A stretch of 64,000 nucleotides of DNA from Planktomarina sp. GTDB taxonomy: Bacteria > Pseudomonadota > Alphaproteobacteria > Rhodobacterales > Rhodobacteraceae. The position numbers were made by a program, and so were the translations under genes. Below, piece by piece: positions 10,550-22,791 of this stretch (positions within the stretch are counted from its first letter, which is position 1; every line of letters starts with the position of its first letter). Location: assembly GCA_020630015.1 (NCBI GenBank), contig JAHDCF010000005.1:1-64000 (forward strand), read 5' to 3'. The notes beneath the pieces are model-generated. The model was given only the letters and a program-made list of their open reading frames with translations. It had not been told where the DNA came from and ran no database searches.

Positions 10550-11680
10550 ATGCGCGCCGAAATAACCAATCTTGTCGAAGATATAAATAAGTCGCTGGAT
10601 CTTTTGGCCCAACGCTTGAATTACGAGACTGCCGCCTATCGCTTGGAAGAATTCGACGCCATGATCGAAGACCCCAATTTGTGGGATGATCAGGAACGCG
10701 CCCAGAAATTGATGCGTGATCGACAGTTGCTGATCGATGCGGTGAAAACCTACGAAAGCATCAAGCAAGATTTGTCCGATAATGTTGAATTGATCGAACT
10801 CGGTGAGTTGGAGGAAGATGCCGAAGTGATCGCAGATGCGGAGGCCGCGATCACGGCCCTTCAAAAAACTGCCGCCGACAAAGAGCTTGAGGCACTGTTG
10901 GACGGAGAGGCGGACAGCAATGATACCTTCCTTGAGATTAACTCAGGGGCAGGTGGGACCGAAAGCTGCGATTGGGCATCCATGCTTGCGCGGATGTATG
11001 TTCGCTGGGCGGAAAAACGGGGGTATACGGTTGAACTTCAATCCGAAACCCCGGGCGAAGAGGCGGGTATTAAATCGGCGGCTTATAAGATTTCGGGCCA
11101 CAACGCATATGGTTGGTTGAAATCAGAAAGTGGTGTTCACCGCTTGGTTCGCATCAGCCCATTCGACAGCGCGGCCAAGCGGCATACCTCGTTTTGTTCT
11201 GTGTGGGTTTATCCTGTGGTGGATGACAACATAGATATCGAAGTGAACCCGGCCGATATTCGCATTGATACCTACAGGTCTTCTGGTGCAGGTGGTCAAC
11301 ACGTGAACACAACCGACTCTGCAGTTCGTATTACCCACGCCCCAACTGGGATTGTGGTCACGAGTTCAGAAAAATCACAGCACCAAAACCGCGATATTGC
11401 GATGAAAGCACTGAAATCGCGTCTGTATCAATTGGAATTGGATCGCAGAAACGCCGCCATAAACGAAGCGCATGAAGCGAAGGGTGATGCTGGATGGGGC
11501 AACCAAATCCGGTCCTATGTATTGCAGCCGTATCAAATGGTAAAAGATCTGCGCACCAATTTTGAAACATCAGATACCAAGGGTGTTCTGGATGGTGATT
11601 TGGATGGGTTCATGGCCGCGACGTTGGCCCAAAATGTATCAGGAAAATCCCGATCTGATGCACAGGCCCAAGACGAATAA
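10550..11680 (+). CDS. prfB: Peptide chain release factor 2
   Basis: GGQ motif [20 protein letters not shown]; 376 aa in one frame. Confidence 0.95.
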   Translation: MRAEITNLVEDINKSLDLLAQRLNYETAAYRLEEFDAMIEDPNLWDDQERAQKLMRDRQLLIDAVKTYESIKQDLSDNVELIELGELEEDAEVIADAEAAITALQKTAADKELEALLDGEADSNDTFLEINSGAGGTESCDWASMLARMYVRWAEKRGYTVELQSETPGEEAGIKSAAYKISGHNAYGWLKSESGVHRLVRISPFDSAAKRHTSFCSVWVYPVVDDNIDIEVNPADIRIDTYRSSGAGGQHVNTTDSAVRITHAPTGIVVTSSEKSQHQNRDIAMKALKSRLYQLELDRRNAAINEAHEAKGDAGWGNQIRSYVLQPYQMVKDLRTNFETSDTKGVLDGDLDGFMAATLAQNVSGKSRSDAQAQDE

Positions 11681-11701
11681 ACCCGCCTTAACGGGCGGGT
11701 T
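11680..11701 (+). terminator. Hairpin after prfB (weak terminator candidate)
   Basis: AACCCGCC-ttaacg-GGCGGGTT immediately after the prfB stop; no strong T tract. Confidence 0.4.
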
Positions 11702-11731
11702 CATCAAAGTCTTTGTAAATTGAATGGCGAC

Positions 11732-12214
11732 TTATTTGTCGTCGGCTTTTGCCGCTTTGGACGTCGAAGCCGCAAGCGGATCATCTTTACGCTGAACAGA
11801 CCCTTCGAAATGTGCACCGCTTTCGATGGCGATGGTTTTGTGAATGATATCGCCTTCGACTTCCGCTGATGATGTCAAACGCACTTTCAAACCGCGAACA
11901 CGGCCAATAACATGGCCATTCACCACAACATCATCTGCAATAACTTCGCCTTTGACCAAAGCACCTTCGCCAATTGTCAGAAGATGGGCACGCACGTCGC
12001 CTTCGACGGTGCCTTCAATCTGAATATCGCCAGTTGTCTTAAGGTTGCCTTTGATCAAAAGATCAGATGACAACACAGATGCTGGCGGCTTTGCCTTTGG
12101 CGCGGCAGGTTTTGCATCGGCGGCAGCCGCTTTGGGCGCTGCTGCTGCGGGTTGAGCTGCAGGTGTGGCTTTGTCACCTGACGCGGGATCATTGATTTTG
12201 CTTTTAGAAAACAT
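11732..12214 (-). CDS. Bactofilin family polymer-forming cytoskeletal protein
   Basis: DLLIKGNLKTTGDIQIEGTVEGDVRAHLLTIGEGALVKGEVIADDVVVNGHVIGRVRG beta-helix pattern. Confidence 0.9.
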   Translation of the reverse strand: MFSKSKINDPASGDKATPAAQPAAAAPKAAAADAKPAAPKAKPPASVLSSDLLIKGNLKTTGDIQIEGTVEGDVRAHLLTIGEGALVKGEVIADDVVVNGHVIGRVRGLKVRLTSSAEVEGDIIHKTIAIESGAHFEGSVQRKDDPLAASTSKAAKADDK

Positions 12215-13520
12215 CGTTTGCTGCCTTAATATAAACCATTGGATTTACTGCTTTTCCGCCGACGCGTACTTCATAGTGAAGATGAGTACCGGTCGACCGA
12301 CCTGTATTCCCCATATCACCAATTCGCTGCCCGCGCGAGACCCTTTGACCTTTCTTCACACGAATGCGCGAAAGATGCGCATATCGGGTTTCGATTCCAA
12401 ACTCATGTTGAATTTTGATCAAACGGCCATAGCCGCTTCCCCAACCGGCAAATGTGACAACACCATCAGCAGTGGAATAGATCGGCGTGCCGTGGGCGGC
12501 GGCAAAATCTGTGCCGCTGTGCATCCGACCCCATCTCGGTCCAAAACCACTGGTGAATCGGAAATTGCCGCGCACCGGCATTCCAAACGGCGCCTTTTGT
12601 GCGGCGATACGATAGATGTTCAAACGATCAAGTTGGGACAAAATATCGTTGGCCCGTTTCGCATTCGCCGCTGAATCCCCAATAGATCCTGTTGAATACC
12701 GCAGGGGCGACAATGCACCGCCTTGGCCGGAATATCCCCGGCGCACAGTTTTCAAAAGGCTGTTTGTGTTTAAACCCGCGTTGCGGAACATTCGATCCAG
12801 TGGTTTTACGGAAATTGTCATCGCGTCTTCCAATTTGCGGAAGATTTCGTCGTTGCGCTGCTCCATTTTTTGAAGTGCGCTATCAATTTCAGCATATTGT
12901 TTTTGTGCGGCAAGGGCCGTGTCAGCGGCTTTGTCACGTTCACGTGCTGTGCCATCCAAAGTATCAGATAAGAAGGCCAATGTTTGTGACATATCTTCTG
13001 CGGACAAGCCATTTGCACCATTCGCAGATTCACCGCTCAGTTGGTTTTTGATGGATGCATAATCCTGCAGGGCTGTTTCGCGCTCTTTCGCTGTTCGCTG
13101 TAGGGTGGCCTGCATCACCTCGATGCCGCGTTCAAGTTCACGACGGCGATCCTCTGATTCCAGCAGCTTGCTTTGCATCATGGATACTTGTTCCAGTGCC
13201 GTGCTGAAACGTTGCTGCGCCGCGCTTGCTTCTGCGGCGCGTGCATTGCGCTCCTCTGACATCGCGTTCAGGCGTTCTTCGTAAATGCCTTGGTCGCGTT
13301 TTGCCTGATCCCTGAAATTTCCAGAGCTGACAGAATCCATGAGAAAAATGGCGGTGGCGACAATTGTCCAACCTATCACCAAAACCACGCCTGAAACGGC
13401 GATCAGTTGCGTTGCAGGGCTGAGGAATACAAATCGCGTGTCTGAATCAGTTCGCAAAAACAGGCGCTTGGCCGGGAAAAGACGTTCCAATAGGCTTGGC
13501 TGACTTTGTGTTCCACTCAC
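12204..13520 (-). CDS. M23 family metallopeptidase with coiled-coil N-terminal region
   Basis: M23 motifs HSGTDFAAAHGTPIYS and HLHYEVRVGGKAVNP; TM segment and coiled coil in the N-terminal half; 11-nt overlap with bactofilin. Confidence 0.92.
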   Translation of the reverse strand: MSGTQSQPSLLERLFPAKRLFLRTDSDTRFVFLSPATQLIAVSGVVLVIGWTIVATAIFLMDSVSSGNFRDQAKRDQGIYEERLNAMSEERNARAAEASAAQQRFSTALEQVSMMQSKLLESEDRRRELERGIEVMQATLQRTAKERETALQDYASIKNQLSGESANGANGLSAEDMSQTLAFLSDTLDGTARERDKAADTALAAQKQYAEIDSALQKMEQRNDEIFRKLEDAMTISVKPLDRMFRNAGLNTNSLLKTVRRGYSGQGGALSPLRYSTGSIGDSAANAKRANDILSQLDRLNIYRIAAQKAPFGMPVRGNFRFTSGFGPRWGRMHSGTDFAAAHGTPIYSTADGVVTFAGWGSGYGRLIKIQHEFGIETRYAHLSRIRVKKGQRVSRGQRIGDMGNTGRSTGTHLHYEVRVGGKAVNPMVYIKAANDVF

Positions 13521-13680
13521 TGAAATTCACCCCACTTTTTAAATGGTAAAGGTTTCGAATTCTCACTCCGCGAAAGTGTTAACCCGCAGGGAATAAGGGT
13601 GCAAGAATTTATCGCGATTAGAAGCACTTAACTTAACAATCTACGACAATGTGAACTGATTGTATCGTCCTATTTTGTGA

Positions 13681-14487
13681 TCATTGCGCCAATGGCCAGT
13701 AAAAATCGGGTGGCAAGCCTGCATCTGCGCGCTTTTCTTCATTAAACGGTGGTTTCAAGGGGCCATGAAAATAGGTTTGAACAAGTTCGTGGAATTTCGG
13801 CTTCGGGTCGATGTCATGACGCCCGCACAAAAAGTGAAACCATTTTGATCCATAGGCCACATGGGCGACTTCTTCGGCGTATATCACCTCAAGCGCTTCC
13901 ACAGCGCTTGTGGCTTTGGCGCGTTTGAAAATATCTATCATGCCCGGCGTGACATCCAATCCCCGTGCCTCCAACACCATGGGCACGACGGCAAGGCGCC
14001 CCAAAAGATCATCTTTTGTTTCTTCTGCTGCCCGCCACATGCCGGCGTGCGCCGGCAACTGTCCGTAATAGGATCCCATTTCTTCCAAACAGTCACACAT
14101 CAGGTTGAAATGCTTGCTTTCTTCATCGGCGGCTTTGACCCAATCATCAAAAAACCCAATCGGAAGTTTGACATGCGAAAATCGTGCAATCACATCCCAA
14201 TGCAGGTCAACGGCATTTAATTCGATATGGGCGACCGCATGCAGAAGGGCTTTGCGGCCTTCTTCCGTGCCTGGTTTGCGTTTTGGTACGTCGCGCGGTG
14301 ACAACAGGGCGGGTTGATCAGGGCGTGCTGGGCAATCTGGCGGGGTTATCACCCCAACCTCTGGTGTGGCGCCATTTTCACGCGCCGCTTGCCACTGGGC
14401 CGCATATTTCCGTGAAAGTTTGGTTTTTGCGCGACCATTCGGTGTGCGCAAAACATCATCCGCCATTTGGGCCAGTGTTTTTGTCAT
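13681..14487 (-). CDS. Ferritin-like domain (DUF455) protein
   Basis: 268 aa; [15 protein letters not shown]-like and [13 protein letters not shown] metal-ligand patterns. Confidence 0.82.
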   Translation of the reverse strand: MTKTLAQMADDVLRTPNGRAKTKLSRKYAAQWQAARENGATPEVGVITPPDCPARPDQPALLSPRDVPKRKPGTEEGRKALLHAVAHIELNAVDLHWDVIARFSHVKLPIGFFDDWVKAADEESKHFNLMCDCLEEMGSYYGQLPAHAGMWRAAEETKDDLLGRLAVVPMVLEARGLDVTPGMIDIFKRAKATSAVEALEVIYAEEVAHVAYGSKWFHFLCGRHDIDPKPKFHELVQTYFHGPLKPPFNEEKRADAGLPPDFYWPLAQ

Positions 14488-14948
14488 CCGGCGTTTTGGG
14501 CGGCGGTCAGCACCTCTTCCACATGACCGGGAACTTTCACTTTGCGCCAGATCGCCGCCAGTTTGCCGTCGGTATCCACAAGGAAGGTTGATCTTTCGAT
14601 ACCCATGTATGTTTTCCCGTACATGCTTTTTTCAACCCATGTTCCATACATTTCACAAACGCCGCCTTCAGCATCGCTGAGCAATGGAACCTCAAGGGCG
14701 TGTTTGGCCTGAAACTTTTGGTGCTTTTGCAGGGTGTCTTTTGAAATGCCAAAGATCAAAGTGTTTGCGTCTGCAAAATCTTGCATTTGCGCGGTAAACC
14801 CAATCGCCTCTTTGGTGCAGCCGGGGGTATCATCTTTGGGATAAAAGAACAAAACGACCTTTTTTCCACGAAAATCAGACAATTTAAACGCATCCCCCGA
14901 CGATGATGGAAGGGAAAAGTCCGGGGCCGGATCATTTAGTTCAAGCAT
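14484..14948 (-). CDS. Peroxiredoxin (Bcp/PrxQ type); start at [11 protein letters not shown]
   Basis: [17 protein letters not shown] active-site motif; upstream ORF extension probably not translated. Confidence 0.93.
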   Translation of the reverse strand: MLELNDPAPDFSLPSSSGDAFKLSDFRGKKVVLFFYPKDDTPGCTKEAIGFTAQMQDFADANTLIFGISKDTLQKHQKFQAKHALEVPLLSDAEGGVCEMYGTWVEKSMYGKTYMGIERSTFLVDTDGKLAAIWRKVKVPGHVEEVLTAAQNAG

Positions 14949-15028
14949 TTGTGCCTCTGACGCCTTAAAATATGATGTGATAAATAATAGGTCACGTGCT
15001 AGGACGCGCAATATAAACAAAGAAAAAT

Positions 15029-18000
15029 ATGATCAGGCGACCCCAAATAACGGCATTCCTTATATGGTGCGGTAAGTTCGTTTCACGGACTTTTGGATCA
15101 TTGGTGTTCATTGTCGCGGGTGTTGCGGCGATGCTGTTTGTGTTGTTTGTGGCTTTGCAAAACCGTTTCATTGACGCGCCGGATATGTTGGCCAAGCGTA
15201 TTGAAACCCAGATCAATGATCAGATTTCCCCGTTGTCGACCACGTTTTCGAATGTGGAAGTTGCCCTGTCTGATGGGATCAATCTGAAGGCGAAACTGTC
15301 TGATATTGGGTTTCAAAATGCGGATGGTACCGACGTCGGAAATATTGAGGCGCTGGAAATTGAATTTGATGGGCGGGGCCTGATAAACAGCCGCCTAACG
15401 CCCAAAACCTTGTTATTGCGGGGCGTTTTTGCGGATGTTGTGCGCAACGAAGACGGAAAATTTAACTTTGGTCTTGCCGCTGAAAATTCACCGCATCTTT
15501 CTTTGAATGCAGCACAAATCAGTGCGGCACTCGGATCTTTGAAAACCCTTCCAATCTTGGAACACGGGGAAAATTTGATCATCGAAAATCTGCATTTGGA
15601 TTACGATGATCAGATGATCGGGCAAACCCATGCGTTTGAACAAGGCCGGTTCGAACTCGATTTGTCTGGTAGGAATGTTGCCATGTCAGGCGACATTAAG
15701 TTGCAACAAACGGCATTGGATCCCGTTACAATCGCGGTTGGCCTGGACACCCTGAACGATTCCGATTTGGATGTGCGGCTTTGGTTTTCTGACACGGATA
15801 TTGCGCAAATTGCGGCGTTTTTTCCTGCAAGACCAGTGTTAAAGCAGGTCAGTGGTTCAGTCACAATGGCGGCAACTGGATTTGTGCGCGGAGCTGAATT
15901 TACCAAGGCTGAGGTGAATTTTTCAGGGCAAGAGCTTGGATTTAGGTCTGCACCCCTTTTGGATTTGGCGGTGCATAACTTGAACGGCGCCCTGAGTGTC
16001 GATGTGGCGAAGGATAAGATTACTTTGACACGCATGACTGCGTCCACATCCAAGGGAAACTTTGTTTTGTCGGGGCAGGCGTTGAACGTAAGCCAAGATG
16101 CCGTCATTGCACAGATCGATCTTGAAACAGACGACATTTCAAATCTTGCAGAGTTCTCAGAAGATCAATTGTCGGCGCGGGTGCGCGCAGATTTAAAAGT
16201 GATGCCAGATCGGCGGCACGCGGAAATCGGAAGTTTCAGTTTGGATTTTGCCGATGAAACTTTGAACGGTTACGGTCAGATTGGGTGGTCTGATGGCGCA
16301 AAGTCCAATGTGAATATATCAAGCGATCGGATCAACGTCGCCAAGATGATGCCGTATTGGCCGGTGCAGTTTAAACCCAAGATGCGCAACTGGTTTGCAC
16401 AAAATATCCGCAGTGGCGATATCATTAATCTGTTTTTCCATGCGTCTGTGGCGCAAGGTAAACTTGTTCAACAAGCCGCGAACTTTGGATTTGAAAATGG
16501 AACCATCAATTTTATGCGTTCCATGCCGGTTATGACCGGAGCATCTGGATATGGCACATTACATGATAACGAATTTCATCTGGCCCTAAACCAAGGCAGC
16601 GTTCAGGCCGGGCAGGGCGGTGTGGTGCGGTTGGGTGCCAGTTCGATGGTTATTGGCGATGTACGGGAAAAACCGGCGAAGGCCAGATTTCAGTTCAATG
16701 GGAACAGTACAATCACCGCGGCTTTATCGCTGTTGGATCGTAAGCCCATGCAAATTATGACCAAATCAAACCGCCCAGTGACAATCGCGGATGGTCGGGT
16801 TGCGTTTAATGCCACGGTGCGAACCCCATTGAAAAAGGGCGTCAAACCACAAGAGGTTTCATACAATGTAACGGCAACCGCGCGCGATGTTCGAAGTTCC
16901 AAAGTGGTTGAAGGGCGCAAATTGGTGGCGTCAAAAGTGAATATCAAAGCCGACAATGCAGGGGTTGAAATAAAAGGGCCCATCACCCTCAGCGGTCTTT
17001 CGGCAAACGGAAGTTGGCGCAAAAAGACAGGCGCAAAAGATAGTCAGGTGTTAGCCACACTGAATCTATCGCCATCCAAATTGGAAGCCTTTGGTGTGAA
17101 ACTTCCCAAAGGAATGATCCGGGGGGAAACGCGGGCTGATTTTGTAATGAACCTGCGCGAAGATCGCCCTCCAACCTTTGATCTGCAATCTTCTTTGAAT
17201 GGCATAAAGATCGCGATCCCAGAAGTCGCATGGTCCAAATCGGCAGGTCGCAACGCAACATTCCGCATAAAGGGCACTTTGGGAAAATCCCCCGATGTGA
17301 GTTCGTTTTACCTAAAAGCACCCGGTTTAGTCGCTGATGGGGATCTCAATTTAGGGTCTGGTGGCGGTTTGAAATCCGCGCGGTTTAAGTCTTTTGAGGT
17401 CGGTAATTGGCTGAAAACTGATCTGACCCTTACCCCAACGCGCCCCGGGCGCGCACCAAATATAAAATTGAACGGTGGGTATTTGGATATTCGAAATCTA
17501 CCACCTTCGCAAAATGGGTCATCTTCTGCATTTTCTGCAAATCTTTCGCGGTTGCGCATTACAAGTGGCTTGTATCTTTCGAATGCGGTTATTCGATTTC
17601 CGTCGGGCACTTCTGAAGCTGGCGATTTTAATGGACGGATAAATGGGAAAAGCGGAATTCAAGGGATCGTCCGCCCCACGCGAAACGGAACTGAAATCAC
17701 GATCAAAAGTGCAAATGCCGGTGCCGCGCTGCGCGACGCGGGCCTGTTGGATCGGGCGAATGAAGGCACTTTGTTTTTACAATTGCGTGAAATTAAAGGT
17801 GGCTTTGCGGGCACAGCACAAATCGAAAATATTCGCGTAAAGAAAGCCCCCGCCATTGCAAATTTGGTAAGTGCGATCAGCATCGTCGGTGTGTTGGAAC
17901 AAATGGATGGTAAAGGGTTGATGTTCACCGATGTCCGTTCTGACTTTCAGCTGAAAAACAACCAGCTGACCGTACAGCGGGCCAGCGCGATCGGGCCTTC

Positions 18001-18256
18001 GTTGGGTATTTCCATCGATGGCTTTATCAACACAAAACAAAACACAATTGATTTGCAGGGTGTATTGTCACCATTTTACTTGGTGAATGGCTTGGGGGCT
18101 ATTTTTACCCGTCGGGGGGAAGGGTTGATCGGTTTCAACTTCAACCTTAAGGGAAATGCTGCTAACCCAAGGGTTATTGTTAACCCGCTTTCTGCATTTA
18201 CCCCGGGCATGTTCCGCGAAATTTTTCGAAGACCCCCGCCAAAGATTACTCCATGA
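15029..18256 (+). CDS. Large AsmA-like / DUF3971 (YhdP-type) envelope protein
   Basis: 1075 aa; N-terminal TM, long beta-rich repeated region, C-terminal AsmA-like region ([23 protein letters not shown]). Confidence 0.8.
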   Translation: MIRRPQITAFLIWCGKFVSRTFGSLVFIVAGVAAMLFVLFVALQNRFIDAPDMLAKRIETQINDQISPLSTTFSNVEVALSDGINLKAKLSDIGFQNADGTDVGNIEALEIEFDGRGLINSRLTPKTLLLRGVFADVVRNEDGKFNFGLAAENSPHLSLNAAQISAALGSLKTLPILEHGENLIIENLHLDYDDQMIGQTHAFEQGRFELDLSGRNVAMSGDIKLQQTALDPVTIAVGLDTLNDSDLDVRLWFSDTDIAQIAAFFPARPVLKQVSGSVTMAATGFVRGAEFTKAEVNFSGQELGFRSAPLLDLAVHNLNGALSVDVAKDKITLTRMTASTSKGNFVLSGQALNVSQDAVIAQIDLETDDISNLAEFSEDQLSARVRADLKVMPDRRHAEIGSFSLDFADETLNGYGQIGWSDGAKSNVNISSDRINVAKMMPYWPVQFKPKMRNWFAQNIRSGDIINLFFHASVAQGKLVQQAANFGFENGTINFMRSMPVMTGASGYGTLHDNEFHLALNQGSVQAGQGGVVRLGASSMVIGDVREKPAKARFQFNGNSTITAALSLLDRKPMQIMTKSNRPVTIADGRVAFNATVRTPLKKGVKPQEVSYNVTATARDVRSSKVVEGRKLVASKVNIKADNAGVEIKGPITLSGLSANGSWRKKTGAKDSQVLATLNLSPSKLEAFGVKLPKGMIRGETRADFVMNLREDRPPTFDLQSSLNGIKIAIPEVAWSKSAGRNATFRIKGTLGKSPDVSSFYLKAPGLVADGDLNLGSGGGLKSARFKSFEVGNWLKTDLTLTPTRPGRAPNIKLNGGYLDIRNLPPSQNGSSSAFSANLSRLRITSGLYLSNAVIRFPSGTSEAGDFNGRINGKSGIQGIVRPTRNGTEITIKSANAGAALRDAGLLDRANEGTLFLQLREIKGGFAGTAQIENIRVKKAPAIANLVSAISIVGVLEQMDGKGLMFTDVRSDFQLKNNQLTVQRASAIGPSLGISIDGFINTKQNTIDLQGVLSPFYLVNGLGAIFTRRGEGLIGFNFNLKGNAANPRVIVNPLSAFTPGMFREIFRRPPPKITP

Positions 18257-19302
18257 AATTAACAGACTTTGATTTCGACCTTCCCGAACGCCTGATCGCG
18301 GTGCGGCCAGCCAAGCCAAGGCGCGCATCAAAGCTGTTGGTGGTGACGCCAGATGGGCAGGCCGATCATGTTTTTTCAGACATTTGCACGTTTTTGCGCC
18401 CGGGTGATCGTTTGGTCATGAATGACACCAAAGTCATTCCCGCCCGATTGTCAGGCCATCGCACCAAAACCGTTGCTGGACAGGGGGATGTCATTGCCAA
18501 GATTGAGGCAACCTTGTTAGAGCCGACCGGCCATGGCATGTGGCGGGCAATGATAAAGCCTTTGCGAAAACTGGCTGTTGGCGAAAAAATAGTATTTTCA
18601 GAAGGGTTTAGCGCCACATGTGAGGCGAAATCAGATGGTGTCGCAGAATTAAGCTTTGAACATCCAAGCCTTACTTTTGAAGAAGCCTTAAACGCACATG
18701 GCGCGATGCCATTGCCGCCTTACATCGCGTCCAAGCGGGCGGCTGATGCACAGGATATGGAAGATTATCAAACCGTTTGGGCCAAACACGATGGTGCCGT
18801 CGCGGCCCCCACAGCATCCCTGCATTTTGATGAAACTGTTTTGTCAAATTTGAAAGACCACGGGGTAAATATTAGTTTTGTCACCCTGCACGTTGGGGCC
18901 GGAACATTTTTGCCGGTAACCGTGGACGATGTGAAAACCCACAAAATGCATGCAGAACGAGGGGAAATAACGTCCCAAGCGGCCCAAGAAATTCGCGCGA
19001 CCCAAGAAAATGGCGGCAGGATCATTGCCGTTGGAACAACCGCCCTTCGACTTCTGGAAACGGCAGCAACGCCGACCGGCCTGCAGGCGTGGAAAGGAGC
19101 AACCGATATCTTTATTTATCCGGGATATGATTTTCGGGTTGTGGATGGTCTGATTACAAATTTTCATTTGCCAAAATCCACTTTGTTGATGCTGATTTCG
19201 GCGCTTATGGGAAAAGATGTCGTCGATCGTGCATATTCACATGCGATTAAGAACAATTATCGGTTCTTTAGCTATGGCGATGCATCATTGCTATTGCCTT
19301 AA
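18253..19302 (+). CDS. queA: tRNA preQ1(34) S-adenosylmethionine ribosyltransferase-isomerase
   Basis: [42 protein letters not shown]. Confidence 0.95.
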   Translation: MKLTDFDFDLPERLIAVRPAKPRRASKLLVVTPDGQADHVFSDICTFLRPGDRLVMNDTKVIPARLSGHRTKTVAGQGDVIAKIEATLLEPTGHGMWRAMIKPLRKLAVGEKIVFSEGFSATCEAKSDGVAELSFEHPSLTFEEALNAHGAMPLPPYIASKRAADAQDMEDYQTVWAKHDGAVAAPTASLHFDETVLSNLKDHGVNISFVTLHVGAGTFLPVTVDDVKTHKMHAERGEITSQAAQEIRATQENGGRIIAVGTTALRLLETAATPTGLQAWKGATDIFIYPGYDFRVVDGLITNFHLPKSTLLMLISALMGKDVVDRAYSHAIKNNYRFFSYGDASLLLP

Positions 19303-19354
19303 GCCCAAAACTGGGCACTGATCATAAATATAAACCGAACGACAGGATATCGGC

Positions 19355-20614
19355 ATGCTTGACGTAATCAAAGGGTCTTGGGCGTTGTTGTTCGGTATGA
19401 TGCTGTTGATGGTTGGCAATGGCCTGCAAGGCACATTGCTGGGTGTTCGCGGGGATATCGAAGGGTTTTCCACCCTTGAGATGTCCGTCATTATGTCGGG
19501 TTATTTTATAGGCTTTCTTGGCGGATCGCGCAGTGCACCAGAATTGATCCGCCGCGTGGGGCATGTGCGGGTCTTTGCCGCGCTTGCATCGTTCATTTCT
19601 GCGGTTTTGATTTTATATCCGATATTGGCGCACCCCGTGGGGTGGTTCGTGGGACGTGTCATCATCGGGTTTTGCTTTTCAGGTGTGTATGTGACCGCTG
19701 AAAGCTGGCTCAACAACGCCGCGTCGAATGAAAATCGCGGACAAGCGTTATCGGTTTATCTGATCGTTCAAATGTTCGGGATCGTTTCAGCGCAAGGTCT
19801 TTTGGTCTTAGGGGACCCTTCGGGATATATTTTGTTCGTTATCTCATCGGTTGCAGTTTCGATTTCTTTTGCACCTATTTTATTGTCGATTTCGCCAACA
19901 CCAGCTTTTGACACAACCAAGCCAATGCCATTGAAAGAGCTTGTGCAAGCTTCGCCATTGGGCTGTATCGGCATATTCTTGCTTGGCGGCGTTTTTGCCG
20001 CGCAGTTTGGGATGGCTGCGGTTTATGGAACGCAAGCGGGCCTGACAATCGGGCAAATATCTGCCTTTGTTTCGGCGATCTACGTTGGGGCTTTGATCCT
20101 TCAATTTCCCATTGGGTTTTTGTCAGACAGAATGGACCGACGCGTTTTGATCATGTTGGTATCTTTCTTGGGCGGATCCGCCGCTGTTATCTCGTTTATG
20201 TTCAGTGGTAATTTTTTGATAAACTTGGCCGTCGGATTCGTGATTGGCGGGACGGCTAACCCTTTGTATTCATTGCTTTTAGCTTACACCAATGATTACC
20301 TTGATGCGGATGATATGGCCTCTGCATCTGGCGGTTTGATCTTTATCAATGGCGTTGGGGCCATCGCAGGTCCGGTCATCGTTGGTTGGTTTATGGGAAT
20401 GTTTGGGGCCGAAGGTTTCTTTTTGTTCATTGCTGTTTTGATGATGGGGTTGGGAACCTACGCACTTTATCGCACAACACAGCGTCCTGTTAATGTGGAA
20501 GAGGCTTCAAGCTATGCTGCGGTTTCGCCCAGTGTTGGCCCGGTTTTTGCTGAAGTCGCCACAGAAGTTTACATCGAAAACGCCAACGAAGACGACGAAG
20601 AAGGGGGCAACTAA
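19355..20614 (+). CDS. MFS transporter
   Basis: 419 aa with about 12 hydrophobic segments; GFLSDRMDRR loop motif. Confidence 0.85.
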   Translation: MLDVIKGSWALLFGMMLLMVGNGLQGTLLGVRGDIEGFSTLEMSVIMSGYFIGFLGGSRSAPELIRRVGHVRVFAALASFISAVLILYPILAHPVGWFVGRVIIGFCFSGVYVTAESWLNNAASNENRGQALSVYLIVQMFGIVSAQGLLVLGDPSGYILFVISSVAVSISFAPILLSISPTPAFDTTKPMPLKELVQASPLGCIGIFLLGGVFAAQFGMAAVYGTQAGLTIGQISAFVSAIYVGALILQFPIGFLSDRMDRRVLIMLVSFLGGSAAVISFMFSGNFLINLAVGFVIGGTANPLYSLLLAYTNDYLDADDMASASGGLIFINGVGAIAGPVIVGWFMGMFGAEGFFLFIAVLMMGLGTYALYRTTQRPVNVEEASSYAAVSPSVGPVFAEVATEVYIENANEDDEEGGN

Positions 20615-20684
20615 ATATGCCTTCTTTCTTTTCAAATCAGACCTTCCTAAACTCAACATAGGTTCAACATAAACGGTATGTGCC

Positions 20685-21254
20685 ATGTCAAATCCTGAAC
20701 GCATTTTAGAATTCTGGTTAGATGAAGTCGGACCCCAAGGTTGGTACGCAGGTGGGGCGGACTTGGACGCGCGCGTCAAAGACGAATTTGAACAGCTTTG
20801 GTGGGATACCTATTACAGTGGCAACGGTCTTTGGTTGACATACCCCAGTGGAACGTTGGCTTATATTATTTTGATGGATCAAATGCCCAGAAATATGTTT
20901 CGGGGCACGGCGCGTGCTTTCGCGTCAGACAAATTGGCTTTGTCCGCAGCGAAATCCGCAATTCGCATGAATTGGGATTTAAAGATCGATGAACCGGCGC
21001 GCCAATTCTTCTATCTACCTTTGATGCATTCTGAAAGTTTGACCGATCAAGACAGATCAGTACGGATGTTTAAATTGCGCATGCCCAAAACAGGGGAAAA
21101 TCAGTTGGGGTATGCAATCGCACATCGCGAAGAAATTCGCGCCTTCGGGCGGTTTCCCGGTCGTAATCCTGCTTTGGGACGCAAGCCAACCCCGTCAGAG
21201 TTGCAATATCAGGCGAAAAACCAAACTGAATCCGCATCTCAAGCCAGCGCCTGA
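20685..21254 (+). CDS. DUF924 family protein
   Basis: ILEFWLDEVGPQGWY, ILMDQMPRNMFRGTARAFASD, FYLPLMHSESL. Confidence 0.88.
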   Translation: MSNPERILEFWLDEVGPQGWYAGGADLDARVKDEFEQLWWDTYYSGNGLWLTYPSGTLAYIILMDQMPRNMFRGTARAFASDKLALSAAKSAIRMNWDLKIDEPARQFFYLPLMHSESLTDQDRSVRMFKLRMPKTGENQLGYAIAHREEIRAFGRFPGRNPALGRKPTPSELQYQAKNQTESASQASA

Positions 21255-21372
21255 TGATTTGACCTGACTTGGGCATGTTGGTTTCACCCTTTTGAGGGGT
21301 ATGCTGTTTTGCCTTTGCGTCCCCAGGAAGAATAGTTTAAGGCTAAACTAATTTTTCGATATGGAGGCTGGC

Positions 21373-22767
21373 ATGTCTGATCCAACCTTAGATGTAATCG
21401 TTATCGGGGCTGGCCCTGGCGGGTATGTTGCGGCCATACGGGCGGCGCAGTTGGGGCTGAAAACAGCCATCGTGGAAAAAGAGCACTTAGGTGGCATTTG
21501 TTTGAATTGGGGCTGTATCCCAACCAAAGCATTGTTGCGATCCGCAGAAGTTTTTCATTTGTTTGAACGGGCTGCGGAATTTGGCCTGTCAGTTGAAAAG
21601 CCAGGGTATGATTTGGATGCGATCGTTAAAAGATCGCGCGGCATTGCCCAGCAATTGAATTCTGGTGTCGGCCATTTGTTGAAGAAAAACAAAGTCTCTG
21701 TTCATTCTGGTCGGGCCACCTTGAAGGGTGCGGGAAAAGTCGAAGTCACTTCGGACAAAGAAGTTATATCGCTACAAGGCAAACATATAATTTTAGCCAC
21801 CGGTGCGCGGGCGCGGGAATTGCCGGGGCTGGAAGGGGATGGAAAACGGGTTTGGACATATCGCGAGGCGTTGGTGCCAAAGCATATGCCCAAAAAGCTG
21901 TTGGTGATCGGATCAGGCGCCATCGGCATTGAATTTGCAAGTTTTTACAATGCACTTGGGGCTGAAACGACGGTCGTGGAAGTGATGGATCGCGTGTTGC
22001 CCGTAGAGGACGCCGAGATCGCAGATTTCGCAGCGAAATCATTTGCCAAACAGGGCATGACATTGATGACCAGCGCCATCGTTGAAAAGCTTGATCGCGG
22101 CGATAAGAAAGTGACCGCGCATATCAAAGCCGATGGTAAGGTTCAAAAACATGATTTTGATACGGTCATTTCCGCCGTCGGAATCGTTGGAAATGTAGAA
22201 GATCTAGGGCTTGAGGCTTTGGGAATTCAAATCGATCGAACGCATGTGATTACGGATGAATATTGCCGCACTGGCGTTGAAAACGTGTATGCCATCGGGG
22301 ATGTGGCCGGGGCCCCGTGGTTGGCCCACAAGGCCAGCCACGAAGGGGTGATGGTTGCTGAATTGATTGCCGGTCAAAAGCCACATCCAATCAAACCGAA
22401 CAGCATCGCTGGTTGCACGTATTGTCATCCGCAAGTTGCCAGTGTCGGCCTGACAGAGGCGCAAGCCAAAGAAGCAGGGTACGATATCAATGTCGGACGT
22501 TTTCCATTTATCGGAAATGGTAAGGCCATTGCCCTTGGGGAATCAGAGGGTTTGGTGAAAACGATTTTTGATGCCAAAACCGGTGAATTGCTGGGCGCAC
22601 ACATGGTTGGGGCAGAGGTGACGGAATTGATCCAAGGCTATGTGGTTGGGCGACAGCTTGAAACCACAGAGCAAGAATTGATGGAAACCGTTTTCCCACA
22701 TCCGACGCTTTCTGAGATGATGCATGAGTCTGTACTTGACGCCTACGGCCGGGCCATTCACTTTTAG
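21373..22767 (+). CDS. lpdA: Dihydrolipoyl dehydrogenase
   Basis: GGICLNWGCIPTKALL redox disulfide, two Rossmann motifs, C-terminal HPTLSE. Confidence 0.93.
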   Translation: MSDPTLDVIVIGAGPGGYVAAIRAAQLGLKTAIVEKEHLGGICLNWGCIPTKALLRSAEVFHLFERAAEFGLSVEKPGYDLDAIVKRSRGIAQQLNSGVGHLLKKNKVSVHSGRATLKGAGKVEVTSDKEVISLQGKHIILATGARARELPGLEGDGKRVWTYREALVPKHMPKKLLVIGSGAIGIEFASFYNALGAETTVVEVMDRVLPVEDAEIADFAAKSFAKQGMTLMTSAIVEKLDRGDKKVTAHIKADGKVQKHDFDTVISAVGIVGNVEDLGLEALGIQIDRTHVITDEYCRTGVENVYAIGDVAGAPWLAHKASHEGVMVAELIAGQKPHPIKPNSIAGCTYCHPQVASVGLTEAQAKEAGYDINVGRFPFIGNGKAIALGESEGLVKTIFDAKTGELLGAHMVGAEVTELIQGYVVGRQLETTEQELMETVFPHPTLSEMMHESVLDAYGRAIHF

Positions 22768-22791
22768 GCAGCATCAGCCAAAGGTGGGCCA

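Noticed and set aside
10550-10700. Programmed +1 frameshift in prfB
   Set aside because: The RF2 frame is continuous from MRAEITNL with no in-frame UGA, so no frameshift is needed.
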